From Epithemia pelagica (Eukaryota > Bacillariophyta > Bacillariophyceae > Surirellales > Surirellaceae), in NCBI GenBank assembly GCA_946965045.2, contig OX337233.1:3596001-3660000 (forward strand): 64,000 nucleotides of DNA, read 5' to 3'. The translations under genes were made by a program, and so were the position numbers. Shown piece by piece: positions 33,532-43,900 of this stretch; position 1 is the first letter of the stretch, and the number at the start of each line of letters is the position of its first letter. The notes beneath the pieces are model-generated. The model saw only the letters and a list, made by a program, of their open reading frames with translations. It had not been told where the DNA came from and ran no database searches.

Positions 33532-34972
33532 TCAAATGCCCCCCAACCATGAGACTGGTTCCAATGAGCTTGCGTTTTCCGAGAAGATAAGGACTCTCTA
33601 GTACCGGGAGTGTCTCTACATATAGCTAGACAAACAAACGACGTGCTAAGACGATCCTTTTTGAATCGGGAATATACATCCACCCGCTTTTGTTTCTCAC
33701 CATTTGTCATATTGTAGTCCAGAAGCTTTTGGTCTCCTTGTGTATCTACTTGATCCCAACATCTATATGGCGCGCATTCTGTGTTGGTCTACCAAAAAAA
33801 AGATACCATTCGTGTCTATTCACGGGGCGAATGGAACCTCCACCATCCTCGGTTTCCCGTCGCACCGTCTGTCTGCCGTTCGATTCGACCGCGGCGGAAC
33901 AGTTGCCACCATGGTGTTCTACCTAGGTTCGAAGGTCCAAAGAAGAGAGAAGCATGTTATGGCGAATGGGGGAGGGGCAATATCCAGCTCGTTGCGCCGA
34001 GAGTGTGGGTGAGCAGAGGCGATGGATGGGAGGAGAAAGCTCTCACTCTGGAAAGCTCCGCATGGTTTGCCGCCATGAAGCTTCAGGGATCGCTCACAGC
34101 TTCTATAAGTACAGTAGCTGCTTTGGACACCAGACATGGTCCAGCAAAACAAGCACAACAACAACAACATTGTTGTGGTTGCCCGTTACGGGAGGTCAAA
34201 TATTCGTTCCGATGTTTCCATCATCACAGTTTCGCTAGTAAGCTTGCAATCAGCAACACCACGTCCTCGGTAGGAACCTCATTGACTATGGTACTGTCTC
34301 TGGGCAAGAATGCTGTTGGCGAAAACTTGGAGGTATTTAAACCCTGCCGAGACAGACTGTGGACATTTTGACCTATAGATTCCAATTGTATCACCGACAA
34401 TCCAAGTAATGTCCGGTAGTATACATTCTAAGTCGAAGTGTCAAAATGGAGTACCGTAAAATGTCCGAAGACAGACCTATGACATTGGATCACTTTGTGT
34501 GGGACGCACACCGCAGACGTCACGGCCAACACACTCCATCCACAATATTAACCGCCAACGTCCAGGCACGCAGGCCCACAAGAGCTCCCGCTCTGCTCCA
34601 TGGCGAGGGGAGAGATCTGCAATCCACATTCCAATTCATCATTTCATCACAATCATCACATCCTTCTCTCATCGATTGGCAGTTCCCCTCTCTGTCAAAG
34701 AAACAAGCCTACGGATTGCAGTGTTGTCGCTCTAGCTTTGGATCCTTGCTCGCGTTCGGACTTGCGCTCTCTATCTCGTATTGCTAGAATTGTGCTTGGT
34801 AACACCGTCTGTCTTTTGTTGGGCCACACACGATATACCGCATCGCACCCATTCGAGTAGTATAATACAAACCAACAAACAACAAGGCACCTTTGTCTCG
34901 GAGACATTCCTGGCAGGCAAGCAACCAAACGTGAAAGTCGTGGTGAGATCCAGACAAGGTTTTTGGAGAGAC
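33532..34972. other. Spacer between disordered-protein gene and KH-domain gene
   Basis: No gene supported. A 196-codon ORF at 33781-34371 has no recognisable domain and no support from a paralogue. The last 190 bp continue the KH-gene frame upstream of its chosen ATG and probably form its 5' UTR. Confidence 0.45.
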
Positions 34973-37735
34973 ATGTCCACAACCGCCGACGAGGCCGTCC
35001 AACGGGCCAAGGCCATTGCCGCTCGATTGCATTCCCAAGCCTCCTCCACGACGACCACAACAACAACAACGACTGGAACCACCACGACAACGACTGGAAC
35101 CACAACGACAACGACTGGAACAACGACCACTACAACGGGCAAACGTCGGCGATGGGGCGTCGTACCGGACGATGCCTCCAATACGAATACTAATACAACA
35201 ACAACACCAAGTGGTGTGGCTCCCACCAATAATACCACAGTGCCTTCTCCTTCCACCACCACGACCACACTGCCCTACAAACGTTCCAAACCCTCGGACG
35301 ACACCAATAGCAATTCCACAACAACCACAACGCCTCTCTTGACCAAACGCGTGTGGATTTCCACGAGTGCGCAACGACCGGCGGCCCATTATGTCAATTT
35401 CATGAAGGATGACTTGGCCGAAACTCTGCCCCAGCAAGTTCAGTCCGTCTTTGCCGCATCCAATCCTCCCGTGGTGGTGTCCATGCGATTGCAAGGGCGG
35501 GGATCGCCCCAAGATGCCACCACCCAGAACAACACTTCGGCATGTACAAATAGTAGCATCATGATGGGTGGCATTCTCTTGGAACCCCTCCATGTCTTGA
35601 TCGAAGCCTCCTCGCAAGACGTGTTGAGTCGCGCCGAAGCCTTGGTCGATGACTTGGTGCAACGCGCCGAAGAAGCCACGGTGCATCCCGATTTGTTGGT
35701 CGATTCGGGCAATAACAACACCACCAACACTACTACCAGTGAATCATCCCAATCCCGAGCCTTGGTAAGTTCGAGCATTGCCTTGGCGACAATTCAAGAT
35801 CCGCAATCCTCCAAGGGCGTGGCACGAACTACAGCCTATCGACCCGCTTCGGTGGCCCAATTGATTGGGCAAGTCAATGCGGCCGAAAGTACCGGTCAAC
35901 CAACCACGCCGAGTGGCGAGTGGGTCGAAGAGGAATTGCAAGTGCCCGTCGGTGTCGTGGGTCTCATTATTGGCAAGGGCGGCGAACAAATTGCCCAATT
36001 GCAAGCCCGGACCGGAGCCCGTGTCCAAGTCCAACGCGAACCCACAAATACGAGTAGTACGACTCCGGCCGCCACCCATCGGACCGTTTCGATTGCGGCC
36101 GCGACACAAGCGGCCTTGGATCACTGCAAACAATTGATTTTGGCCATTGTCGAGGAAAAATCCAAAACCTTGATGACGGGGACAGCCGGCATGAATCGCA
36201 AGGATGCCCAACGCTTGCAAGACGCGGTCGCCGCTGGTCATGTCCATGTCACATTGGCCGTGCCCAGTGATTCGGTCGGCTTGGTGATTGGCAAGGGGGG
36301 AGCCACCATTCGGTCTCTCCAAGAACAAACGGGAGCGCACATTCAAGTTCCCTCCGCCAGTGAAGCCCAAGATGGACAACGCACCTTGCACATTACCCAT
36401 CCCCAACGAGCTGGCGCCGAACAGGCCCAACGACTTATTCAAGACTTGGTTCAACAACACACGGCGGCCCAAACGCATCACCACAAGGGAGTGTCGGGGG
36501 GTGGAGTCTATGGATCGTCGTCCACCAACCCAGCACCGGCGGTCAATCCCGTCACGGCCACGGATCCGCAAGTGACGGCCACCATGTTGATTCCCGATGC
36601 CGATGTCGGGTTGATTATTGGTCGGCAAGGCGTCGTCATTCGCTATTTGCAAGATTCAACGGGAGCGCAAATTCAAATTCCGCCCGAGTGTCACTATCCC
36701 GGCAGTCACGAACGCTTGGCCACGCTGACGGGCACGGCCACGGCCTGTCGACAAGCCCAAGCCAAACTGGGACAAATCATTGCCGATCAATCGTCGGCCG
36801 GAGTCATGGCGCAAGCGTCCCCCTCTGCGGGAGGGGGCGCTGGAGCCGGACACTATGGCAATTATTATTCCTATCCCGGTACAGCAGCGGCAGGAGCGGC
36901 TGGAAGTAAACCCGACGGGTATTCGGCCGAATGGGCCGCCTATCATGCGGCGCAACAAGCCGCCGCTGCCGCGGCAGCCGCTGCGCCACCCACCACCACA
37001 ACCACGGCACCCTATTATGGAGGAGCATCCTCCACTGCTTCCTATCCATCCTATGGCTACCCACAGCAACAGGCACAACAACCACAACAACAACCCTATG
37101 CACCCCTTCAACAACAACAAGGAGGAGGAGGAGCTCCAACAACCAGCAGTACCACCAATCCTACGAATACAACCGCGACAACGACCGCCGCTCCTTCGGG
37201 CCCCGCTGCTACTGCTGGCACTAGTGCTCCAGCAACCGCAACCACCCCAGGGACCACTACAACAACTCCCACGGTCTCCGCGGGAGCCACCCAACCCGCC
37301 GTGTCGGTAGCAACCGCAACAACGACAACCGCCACAACTACAAATTCTACGACTCCCGCATCCGATGCCTATTACGAACAATTCTTTCGTTATGCCTATT
37401 ATTATGGCGAACCGGCCGCGCGTCAATATTATGGTCCCCATTGGTCTCCCCCCGTGGGAACGGCCAATCCCTATGGCGTGAATCCCAATTTACCAGCAAC
37501 CGCAACAATAACCACACCAGCAGCGACAGGAACCGCACACCCGGCCACCACCACAACAACAACCACCACACCCGCTCCCACGGCTCCCATGACGACAACC
37601 ACAACAACAGCAACAAGTTCCAGTGGCCCAATCACCACAGCCACACCAGCCGCATCTCAACCACCACCACAACAACGAGAAACCAGTGTACGCAAGGTTT
37701 CTAATTTGCCCGCTTGGATGAACAAGGGAACCTAA
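34973..37735 (+). CDS. KH-domain RNA/ssDNA-binding protein, FUBP/KHSRP-like
   Basis: 920 residues. The start at 34973 gives MSTTADEAVQRAKAIAARL, similar to the helix ahead of the KH array in FUBP-type proteins; an upstream in-frame ATG at 34781 would add 64 unlikely residues. Three canonical KH domains have GXXG loops: IGKGGEQI near residue 330, IGKGGATI near 438 and IGRQGVVI near 548. A diverged KH-like unit containing RVWISTSAQRPAAHYVNF lies before them near residues 125-235. The C-terminal 350 residues are Thr/Ala/Pro/Gln-rich with aromatic patches (SAEWAAYHAAQ, FFRYAYYYGEPAARQYYG) recalling the Tyr-rich tails of FUBP proteins. Likely nuclear or cytoplasmic control of transcription, splicing or mRNA stability. 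Confidence 0.85.
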   Translation: MSTTADEAVQRAKAIAARLHSQASSTTTTTTTTTGTTTTTTGTTTTTTGTTTTTTGKRRRWGVVPDDASNTNTNTTTTPSGVAPTNNTTVPSPSTTTTTLPYKRSKPSDDTNSNSTTTTTPLLTKRVWISTSAQRPAAHYVNFMKDDLAETLPQQVQSVFAASNPPVVVSMRLQGRGSPQDATTQNNTSACTNSSIMMGGILLEPLHVLIEASSQDVLSRAEALVDDLVQRAEEATVHPDLLVDSGNNNTTNTTTSESSQSRALVSSSIALATIQDPQSSKGVARTTAYRPASVAQLIGQVNAAESTGQPTTPSGEWVEEELQVPVGVVGLIIGKGGEQIAQLQARTGARVQVQREPTNTSSTTPAATHRTVSIAAATQAALDHCKQLILAIVEEKSKTLMTGTAGMNRKDAQRLQDAVAAGHVHVTLAVPSDSVGLVIGKGGATIRSLQEQTGAHIQVPSASEAQDGQRTLHITHPQRAGAEQAQRLIQDLVQQHTAAQTHHHKGVSGGGVYGSSSTNPAPAVNPVTATDPQVTATMLIPDADVGLIIGRQGVVIRYLQDSTGAQIQIPPECHYPGSHERLATLTGTATACRQAQAKLGQIIADQSSAGVMAQASPSAGGGAGAGHYGNYYSYPGTAAAGAAGSKPDGYSAEWAAYHAAQQAAAAAAAAAPPTTTTTAPYYGGASSTASYPSYGYPQQQAQQPQQQPYAPLQQQQGGGGAPTTSSTTNPTNTTATTTAAPSGPAATAGTSAPATATTPGTTTTTPTVSAGATQPAVSVATATTTTATTTNSTTPASDAYYEQFFRYAYYYGEPAARQYYGPHWSPPVGTANPYGVNPNLPATATITTPAATGTAHPATTTTTTTTPAPTAPMTTTTTTATSSSGPITTATPAASQPPPQQRETSVRKVSNLPAWMNKGT
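35066..35140 (+). repeat. 21-bp minisatellite in the KH gene
   Basis: About three and a half units related to ACAACGACTGGAACCACCACG encode Thr runs broken by TGT. The unit length keeps the reading frame. Confidence 0.85.
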
Positions 37736-38467
37736 CGTCGTTCGCCCATCCTTCTTGGTCAAACTGCACCACCACCAAAGCGGTTGGGCTCGAGTCGTTC
37801 TAGGATTCTTGAAACAGCCAAACCCTCCCCCCTCTTTTTATATCGTGTACAGTGTTGTTGCTGGAGGGACGAGGAGGAACTCTCGATTCATGTTCCACCA
37901 CAAAGCAAACCGCCATTCGGATGTTGGTCCACCAACGCACAGTGTTTTTCGTAGCATCGACCATCCTCACTCTCAAGCTCTAGTATAGAGTAGACAATTC
38001 CCCTCTAGAACAAGAACTTTACGCGTTCCATAGGCTGATTGAAGGCTTGTGGATGGCCAAAAGGTAAGCTAGGTGTGCTAGGTGACCACAGTGTGGCGTC
38101 CAAGTGTGCGAAAAAAAACACCGGATTCTGAGAGATTCGATGGTTTTGTACGAAGAATTTTTTCATTTGAGCATTTTTCAGAGAGAAAAAATCTCCCTAC
38201 AAACCGCACTCGACGCGGAACAACAAACAACAAACACACCTTTGTAGCAACACAAGAGGATTTCAAGGGAAAAGGCTCACAATCAAAGTTAGAGTTATCC
38301 GAAGCATCGCTCTTGTTGTCTTCAGTCTGCGACGCACAGCAGTAATCTTGTGGCAAAGAGCTGATTCCATCGGCTGCATCCAGTTGCCTCACAACAAGCC
38401 GTGTAGTCCGCCCTTATATAAATCCTCACAACCAGTTTTCAAAACTTGCAACGATAACAGAACAACC
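37736..38467. other. Spacer and promoter of kelch gene C
   Basis: Holds the convergent end of the KH gene and the upstream region of kelch C. No ORF is supported. The last 70 bp carry the conserved kelch upstream motif with a TATA-like sequence. Confidence 0.5.
38406..38422 (+). promoter_or_regulatory. Conserved kelch upstream motif with TATA-like core (gene C)
   Basis: GTCCGCCCTTATATAAA ends 45 bp before the ATG at 38468. It resembles the motifs before kelch B (23885-23900) and kelch F (55511-55524). Confidence 0.5.
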
Positions 38468-39622
38468 ATGCACAACGTCCGTCAACAAGCGCTGTTATCT
38501 GGACTGGTCTTTACGGACAGTGCCGGTTCCCAAGACGAAGAAGAACCGCAGTGGCACGAAACGAAATGGCCTCCGTTTCCTCCAGGTCGGTGTTTGAACT
38601 ACGCATCGTTGGTGGTGAATCATCCATCAGCCCCATCAGAACAGACAGTGGTGATATTTGGAGTATTGTGGAAAAGTACCACTTCAACAGGTCTCACTCC
38701 AACAAGCTCAATTGTGTTTTGGAACATGGACAAGGGGGAGAAAGCATGGCGAGAAGGGCCGACCACGAACCAACCACGATTCTTTGCCGCAGCCGTGGTA
38801 TGCAATGGCGCACTGTATGCCATTGGCGGAAGAACGAGCCTTTTCTCATTTGACGACAGCCGTTTGGATACGATTGAAAGGATTCCTGTAAAAGATTTTC
38901 TCTCTCTTTCATCAACCAAGAATGAGAAACAACAATGGACGACGTTGGAGTGTCGTTTGACAAGCCCAAGATATGGGTGCGCCGCTGCGGTGGTTCGTGA
39001 CCGATTTATTGTTATCGCTGGTGGAAATGTTAAACTTCCTGTGACAACCGTGGATATTCTGGACACGTCATCGGAAAGAGTCCTTTCTGGGCCACCGTTG
39101 AATGTTGCTCACTATAACTTTCGAATGGCTGTTGTGGGACAAACTGTTTATGTGGTAGGTGGAAGGGGGAGATTTCAAGCGTCCCTAAGTTCTGTCGAAT
39201 ACCTCCAATTTGATGACTGGCTGACCGAAGGGCCCCATAATGATGAATCGTCGTCCCCTTGTACCATGTCCTGGCAAGTCCACAAGGATCTTGTTCTTGG
39301 TTATCCTCGCTGCAACCATGCTCTTGTTGCACTTGGATCCTGCTTGGTTGTGGTTGGAGGGGACGAGGAAGAAGAATCGGATGAAGTGCGTATGGTGGAG
39401 ATCCTGGACACTCAACGCAACCTGGTCTGGAACTTACCCGAAAGGACACGCTCGTGCAATGCGGTCGCCCTATCAACTGGGATTGCAATGATTGCAGATA
39501 CAAGCGTTCCATCAGCATGCGATGGAACACTGCCCCTGGTGGACAAGAACTCGGCATGTTTTGCTCGCTTGATGGCTCTCGGTGGTAGTACGACTTTATT
39601 CAAAGCCCAATGTCATTGTTAG
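38468..39622 (+). CDS. Kelch-repeat protein C
   Basis: 384 residues. Starts MHNVRQQALLSGLVFTD; the frame is open upstream to 38348, but this Met matches all relatives. Gly-Gly blade turns appear at LYAIGG, FIVIAGG, VYVVGG and LVVVGG, with a C-terminal TLPLVDKNSACFARL signature shared across the family. It is the closest relative of gene B, differing by scattered substitutions and lacking B's 30-bp duplication. Genes B and C face opposite directions 14.6 kb apart with homologous 3' flanks, so they arose by an inverted duplication. Confidence 0.88.
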   Translation: MHNVRQQALLSGLVFTDSAGSQDEEEPQWHETKWPPFPPGRCLNYASLVVNHPSAPSEQTVVIFGVLWKSTTSTGLTPTSSIVFWNMDKGEKAWREGPTTNQPRFFAAAVVCNGALYAIGGRTSLFSFDDSRLDTIERIPVKDFLSLSSTKNEKQQWTTLECRLTSPRYGCAAAVVRDRFIVIAGGNVKLPVTTVDILDTSSERVLSGPPLNVAHYNFRMAVVGQTVYVVGGRGRFQASLSSVEYLQFDDWLTEGPHNDESSSPCTMSWQVHKDLVLGYPRCNHALVALGSCLVVVGGDEEEESDEVRMVEILDTQRNLVWNLPERTRSCNAVALSTGIAMIADTSVPSACDGTLPLVDKNSACFARLMALGGSTTLFKAQCHC

Positions 39623-40766
39623 ATAGGGAAGAAGCAATGTGCTTGGTGGTCAACCGTCATAGAGTGACTGTGTCGAGACACAGTCGATTGTGCAGTTCTC
39701 ATGTGTTGATGAACCATTAACGACAATTGCTTCACCGATCTCAAAGCCAGGATGCCAACCAAAGGGAATACTTTCATCCCTACACTCGGCCTGTTTTTGC
39801 ACGTCTCATTGTCTGGGAGGAAGGCAGGCTCCGATACAGATTCTGTTTTGTTCTTGGGAACAATCCGGAGAAATCATGCGCATGGCGAAACGAAGAACTG
39901 GAACCAAAGACAAGCAGGCGTACTACCCAAGAGCAGCCGCCGGATCTGCAGCAATGGCTCTGTGTATGCCACTGGCGGAACTACTAGAGGATGCCATGGA
40001 GAAGGGATCTCCCTGTATGTATGTGTTGGCGATTTGCGCGGTCCTTCCGGAATGACCTGTGAAGCATGTTCGTCCGAAACGAATACCGAGCCATATGTCC
40101 CACTGGAGTATTTTGCTCCATTGCTAGGTAGATTATAAGGTGAACCGATGGTGACATTGCAACTCATCCCAGTGGCAGGTTGGTATACTCGTGTGGCATC
40201 TCTCTCTAGACCATTCCTAGCTAGAGTCATGGATCGTAACCAATGGTATCCTGAAGTGTGTTGCTCGATGCTCGGTTTCGTTCTCTGGGCCTCGTTTCGT
40301 TCGGCAACGAGCAACGAGTTTGTGTGTTTGGAGGTTTCGGACGAGAGAAGGGACCACCGTTTGCCCCGTTGTTTCTGTTTCTTCTTCTTCTTTTAGCACT
40401 ATTCGAGAAGAGGTAATACTCTATAGGTAGTGTTCTTTGGATGGATACGGATGCATGTGCGCGCTAGTAGTGAAACCTCTCCCCTGTCCACAGCATTTCG
40501 TTCCTTCTCTGTGTGGCCTATGGAGGGCATCCTCTTCTTCGTTGGTTCTCCCGAATCTTTGTGGAGAGGAGAATGCGCAAGAGTAAAGTGTTGCTCTTTT
40601 CCATAGAACAACACCTCAGGCTGTAGTATTAGATCTGTGGTATCGGTTGACCCAGCCACAACCACAAAGTGTCCCATTCATTTACTAATAGGGGTACCTA
40701 TAGAGTATATTTCTTGCTCCCTTTGAGGTTAGAGACAGATAGACGACATAGCTTTTCAGACCTTCT
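39623..40766. other. 3' flank of kelch C, inverted copy of clpX/kelch B flank
   Basis: From 39623 to about 40520 the sequence matches the reverse complement of 21600-22635, including a shortened CTT microsatellite (about 40378-40395). It reaches into DNA that lies directly after clpX in the other copy, although no clpX coding sequence is present here. The remainder up to element 2 holds nothing recognisable. Confidence 0.7.
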
Positions 40767-40771
40767 GACAC
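40767..40771. repeat. Target-site duplication, left (GACAC)
   Basis: GACAC directly precedes the left LTR and is repeated directly after the right LTR at 46925-46929. Confidence 0.93.
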
Positions 40772-40984
40772 TGTTGAAACCTGTAACGAACCGTGCTGTA
40801 AAGGCAACAATTCCTATAACAAATTACGTATTCTCCTTAGAATGAGCTCTGTTGTTTGTTTCGTTGCTCTTCCGTCCACGTCGTTTTACCTCAACCCATT
40901 CGTCATCACTTGCAGATGGATCTTCGCCTTGCTCAGTCGCTGTTTTCGTTTGTTCTGCGACTCCTCGCGGGACATCCTTCAACA
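40772..40984 (-). repeat. 3' LTR of element 2 (213 bp)
   Basis: The + strand reads TGTTGAA...TTCAACA, so the ends are inverted repeats. The Gag-Pol frame runs into it and stops at 40824. A purine-rich stretch (GAAGGAGTG on the minus strand) abuts it at 40985. Confidence 0.95.
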
Positions 40985-43900
40985 CACTCCTTCGTGACGA
41001 ATGGTATTCACTATGAGGAGCGATATTCATAATGAGGTCCCGCAGTTGATAGAACAAACGACCCTGCAGCGGCTTGGTAAAAAAATCTGCAATCATTCGT
41101 TCAGTTGGGCAAAATTCAATTCGCAACTCTTTCTTGTTGATTCGATCGGTAACAAAGAAATAGCGGACATCAATATGTTTGGTTCTTTTCGAGCTTGAGA
41201 GTCGCCCATTTTTGGCTAGGAGGATGCTGCTTTGGTTGTCCTGGTGGAGTACAACATCCTTCACAGCAATCCCCTGCGCTTCCATGAAATTGCGGGTCTA
41301 TAACAGTGATGGCATCACATCATGGATCCCTATCAGTTCACATTCGGTGGAGCTTCGTGCCACCAGTTTTTGTTTTGCCGAAAAGCCGATGACGGCTCCT
41401 TTACCGAGAGTCATGAACCCACCGGTATGACCCTTTGTGTTGGGATGGACTGCGTATGACGCGTCCACCCACCATTTCACTATCCACTCGGGTTTTCCTT
41501 CAAGACGCAATACAAGGTTCATTGTGGTTTGTAGATATTTCAGAACGCGGCCCAATTTCCTGTGATCATCTTTGTCTGGTTTAGAGACTCGCGTCGAAAG
41601 GAAGGATATGGCTGTTCGGATGTCTGGCCTCCCACGGTGAGCCAAGTAAGCTAATTGCATAGTGATACTATGAAACCAATTGGCATCCTCCTTGCTCAAT
41701 TTTGTTGCATGCTCATTGACATGGTACAGATGATTCGCTGCTGGTGTTTGTGCTCTGCCTTTGAATGACGACGGCACGCCGTCAAGGATGGTCTTGATAT
41801 ACGGTCGCATATCTACTTGCAATACTCCATCCTCTGAATAGTCAAGGAACATGCCCAGGTAGTCGTGTCGCTTGCCTCGCGACACTGATATATCACCCAA
41901 ACTACCAAACTCTGCCTGTAGGTCCGCCACAAATGCTTCCACGACTTTCTGATCAACTTGTGAGATCTTGAGGTCGTCGATGTGCCAGGTTACTGTGCAT
42001 TGTTTGCCATTGATCACCTTGTTGGCAACGCATGAATCATGTGGGTTGATAGTGTAGCCCCAACTTTTTAGAACTCCGCTCAATTTGATCCAAAACAATC
42101 GGGCAGCTCGTGGTGTCCCGTAGAGTGCCTTGAGCATCTCTACGTAGATCACTGGTTTGTTGTGTTCATACACGAGGTATTTTGTGTACATATCTGGGTC
42201 GACTTCCAACAGCAATTCTGCCATCAGTCCCTCAATCCTAATGTGCACGTTAGGGTCCATATCCGAGTGCATGAATGCACCCGGAATGTCCGCTACTATC
42301 ACATGTCTCCGTTCCACTGCATCCACCACCGCTGTAATGAAAACAGCCTCGGTGGCTACGGTTGGCGATGCTGCGTCTTCTTTGTCGATGAAATCACGCT
42401 GCTTTCGCCCATCGGCGCACCCGCGCCCCTTGATTTTCCCACAACGTTTCCGTTTGAGAAACATGAAATAATTCAGTGCTTTTTTGATTTGTTCCCATGA
42501 GAGGTCCGTCTTGTGTACCCCTCGCAGAACACCGCGCTCGTGAAGCTGCCATATCTCTTTTTTAACTGCTTCCCGCCCCTTGTCACCAAATAGTTTGATG
42601 CCCATACGCATTGACATTTGGGGCGTGGCCAAGTTTGTTTCGGCCTCGATGAGATATAGCACTCCACGCAGCAAATATCCATCGTACCGTCCTGCTGGTA
42701 GTGCATCGACTGATGCAAAGGTGTGCCCATACCTATGGGCATAGCTTCGCTCTCTATTTGGCCGTAGATCGTATCGATTTTCGTTGGTTGTTGTTGTTGA
42801 TGAGCTTGATTCATCGCTAGAATCAGGACCAAACACGATCTCCATTTCCTCATCGTCGTTCTCGTGTGTGGTTGCATTTGGTGCGTCATGCACGTCCTCC
42901 TCTATTCCCATATCCACCTCATCCAACATACCCCCGTCCTCTGCGACATGCTCTTCAACATAATCAGCATCGTCCTCGTCATCCTCCTCCACATCAACTC
43001 CATCGACGCCAAATTCGTTTATACCCACTCCTTGGTTTTCCACTCCTTGGTTTTCCACTCCTTGATTTCTCGGTGGGACAAGGATATCCATGAGTTGGTT
43101 TTCGTTTTGATTCAGTCCTAATTCGTGAAAAGGACCCGGTGGATTGTTCGCATCGTTTTCATAGTGATCTGTGTCGTCCAATGGACCGTGGTTTGGGTCA
43201 TCATCGGCATCCAATTCGCCATCCACATATGCGTCGTCATAGCGGAGGACATCATCGTCCTCGTCAGGAGGCTCATCATACACGCTTCCTTTGTCGTCGT
43301 ATAATGGATTGTCCTCTTCCATTGCCAGAATGAGATTGTCCCAATTACCAAATGCCAGTCCTGGTTGCATTTGTTGTGCAGCCGCTAACTGAGCGACACG
43401 CTGAATGACTTCCTTTGGCATAGGGAGGCGTGTTGCGTGGTTTCGTGTGATGATTCTTCCGCTTTCCAGACTCATAAAGTAGTAGCTACCTTGACGGTTG
43501 CCGGTTGGCCGCAAGGCCAGGGCACCAATTGTCCGTGCTTCCATATTGTTGGAGTGCTGTTCATGACATTGAACGTACTCCCCAAACTCGAAGCGACAAT
43601 GGCGGTGATAGTCCACGGTTTCTCCGGTGACAAGTTCTCTTGGACTTCTTGTCGTCGACAGCTGGTTGTTCTGGTTGGGAAGTCCATTCAGCCAGAACGT
43701 CGCAAATTTCGCCAGTTCAATCAACATGACCTTTGGCAGGGCCTCGAATGGTAGAGTGGTATATACACTCCGGATTTGTTCCTTGATGGTGCGAATGTGG
43801 CGCTCTATGTCACCGACATGCTCGTCTCGAGCTGTTGTATTTAGTTTTATTCCGAGCTTCCCTGTTCCCGCTTCCATGCCGTCACTCGCAAAGGCGCCGT

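Noticed and set aside
33781-34371. 196-codon ORF in the spacer
   Set aside because: No recognisable domain, unusual composition and no paralogue support.
34784-35686. 300-codon minus-strand ORF
   Set aside because: Antisense shadow of the KH-domain gene; Gly/Arg/Cys-rich translation of Thr-repeat codons.
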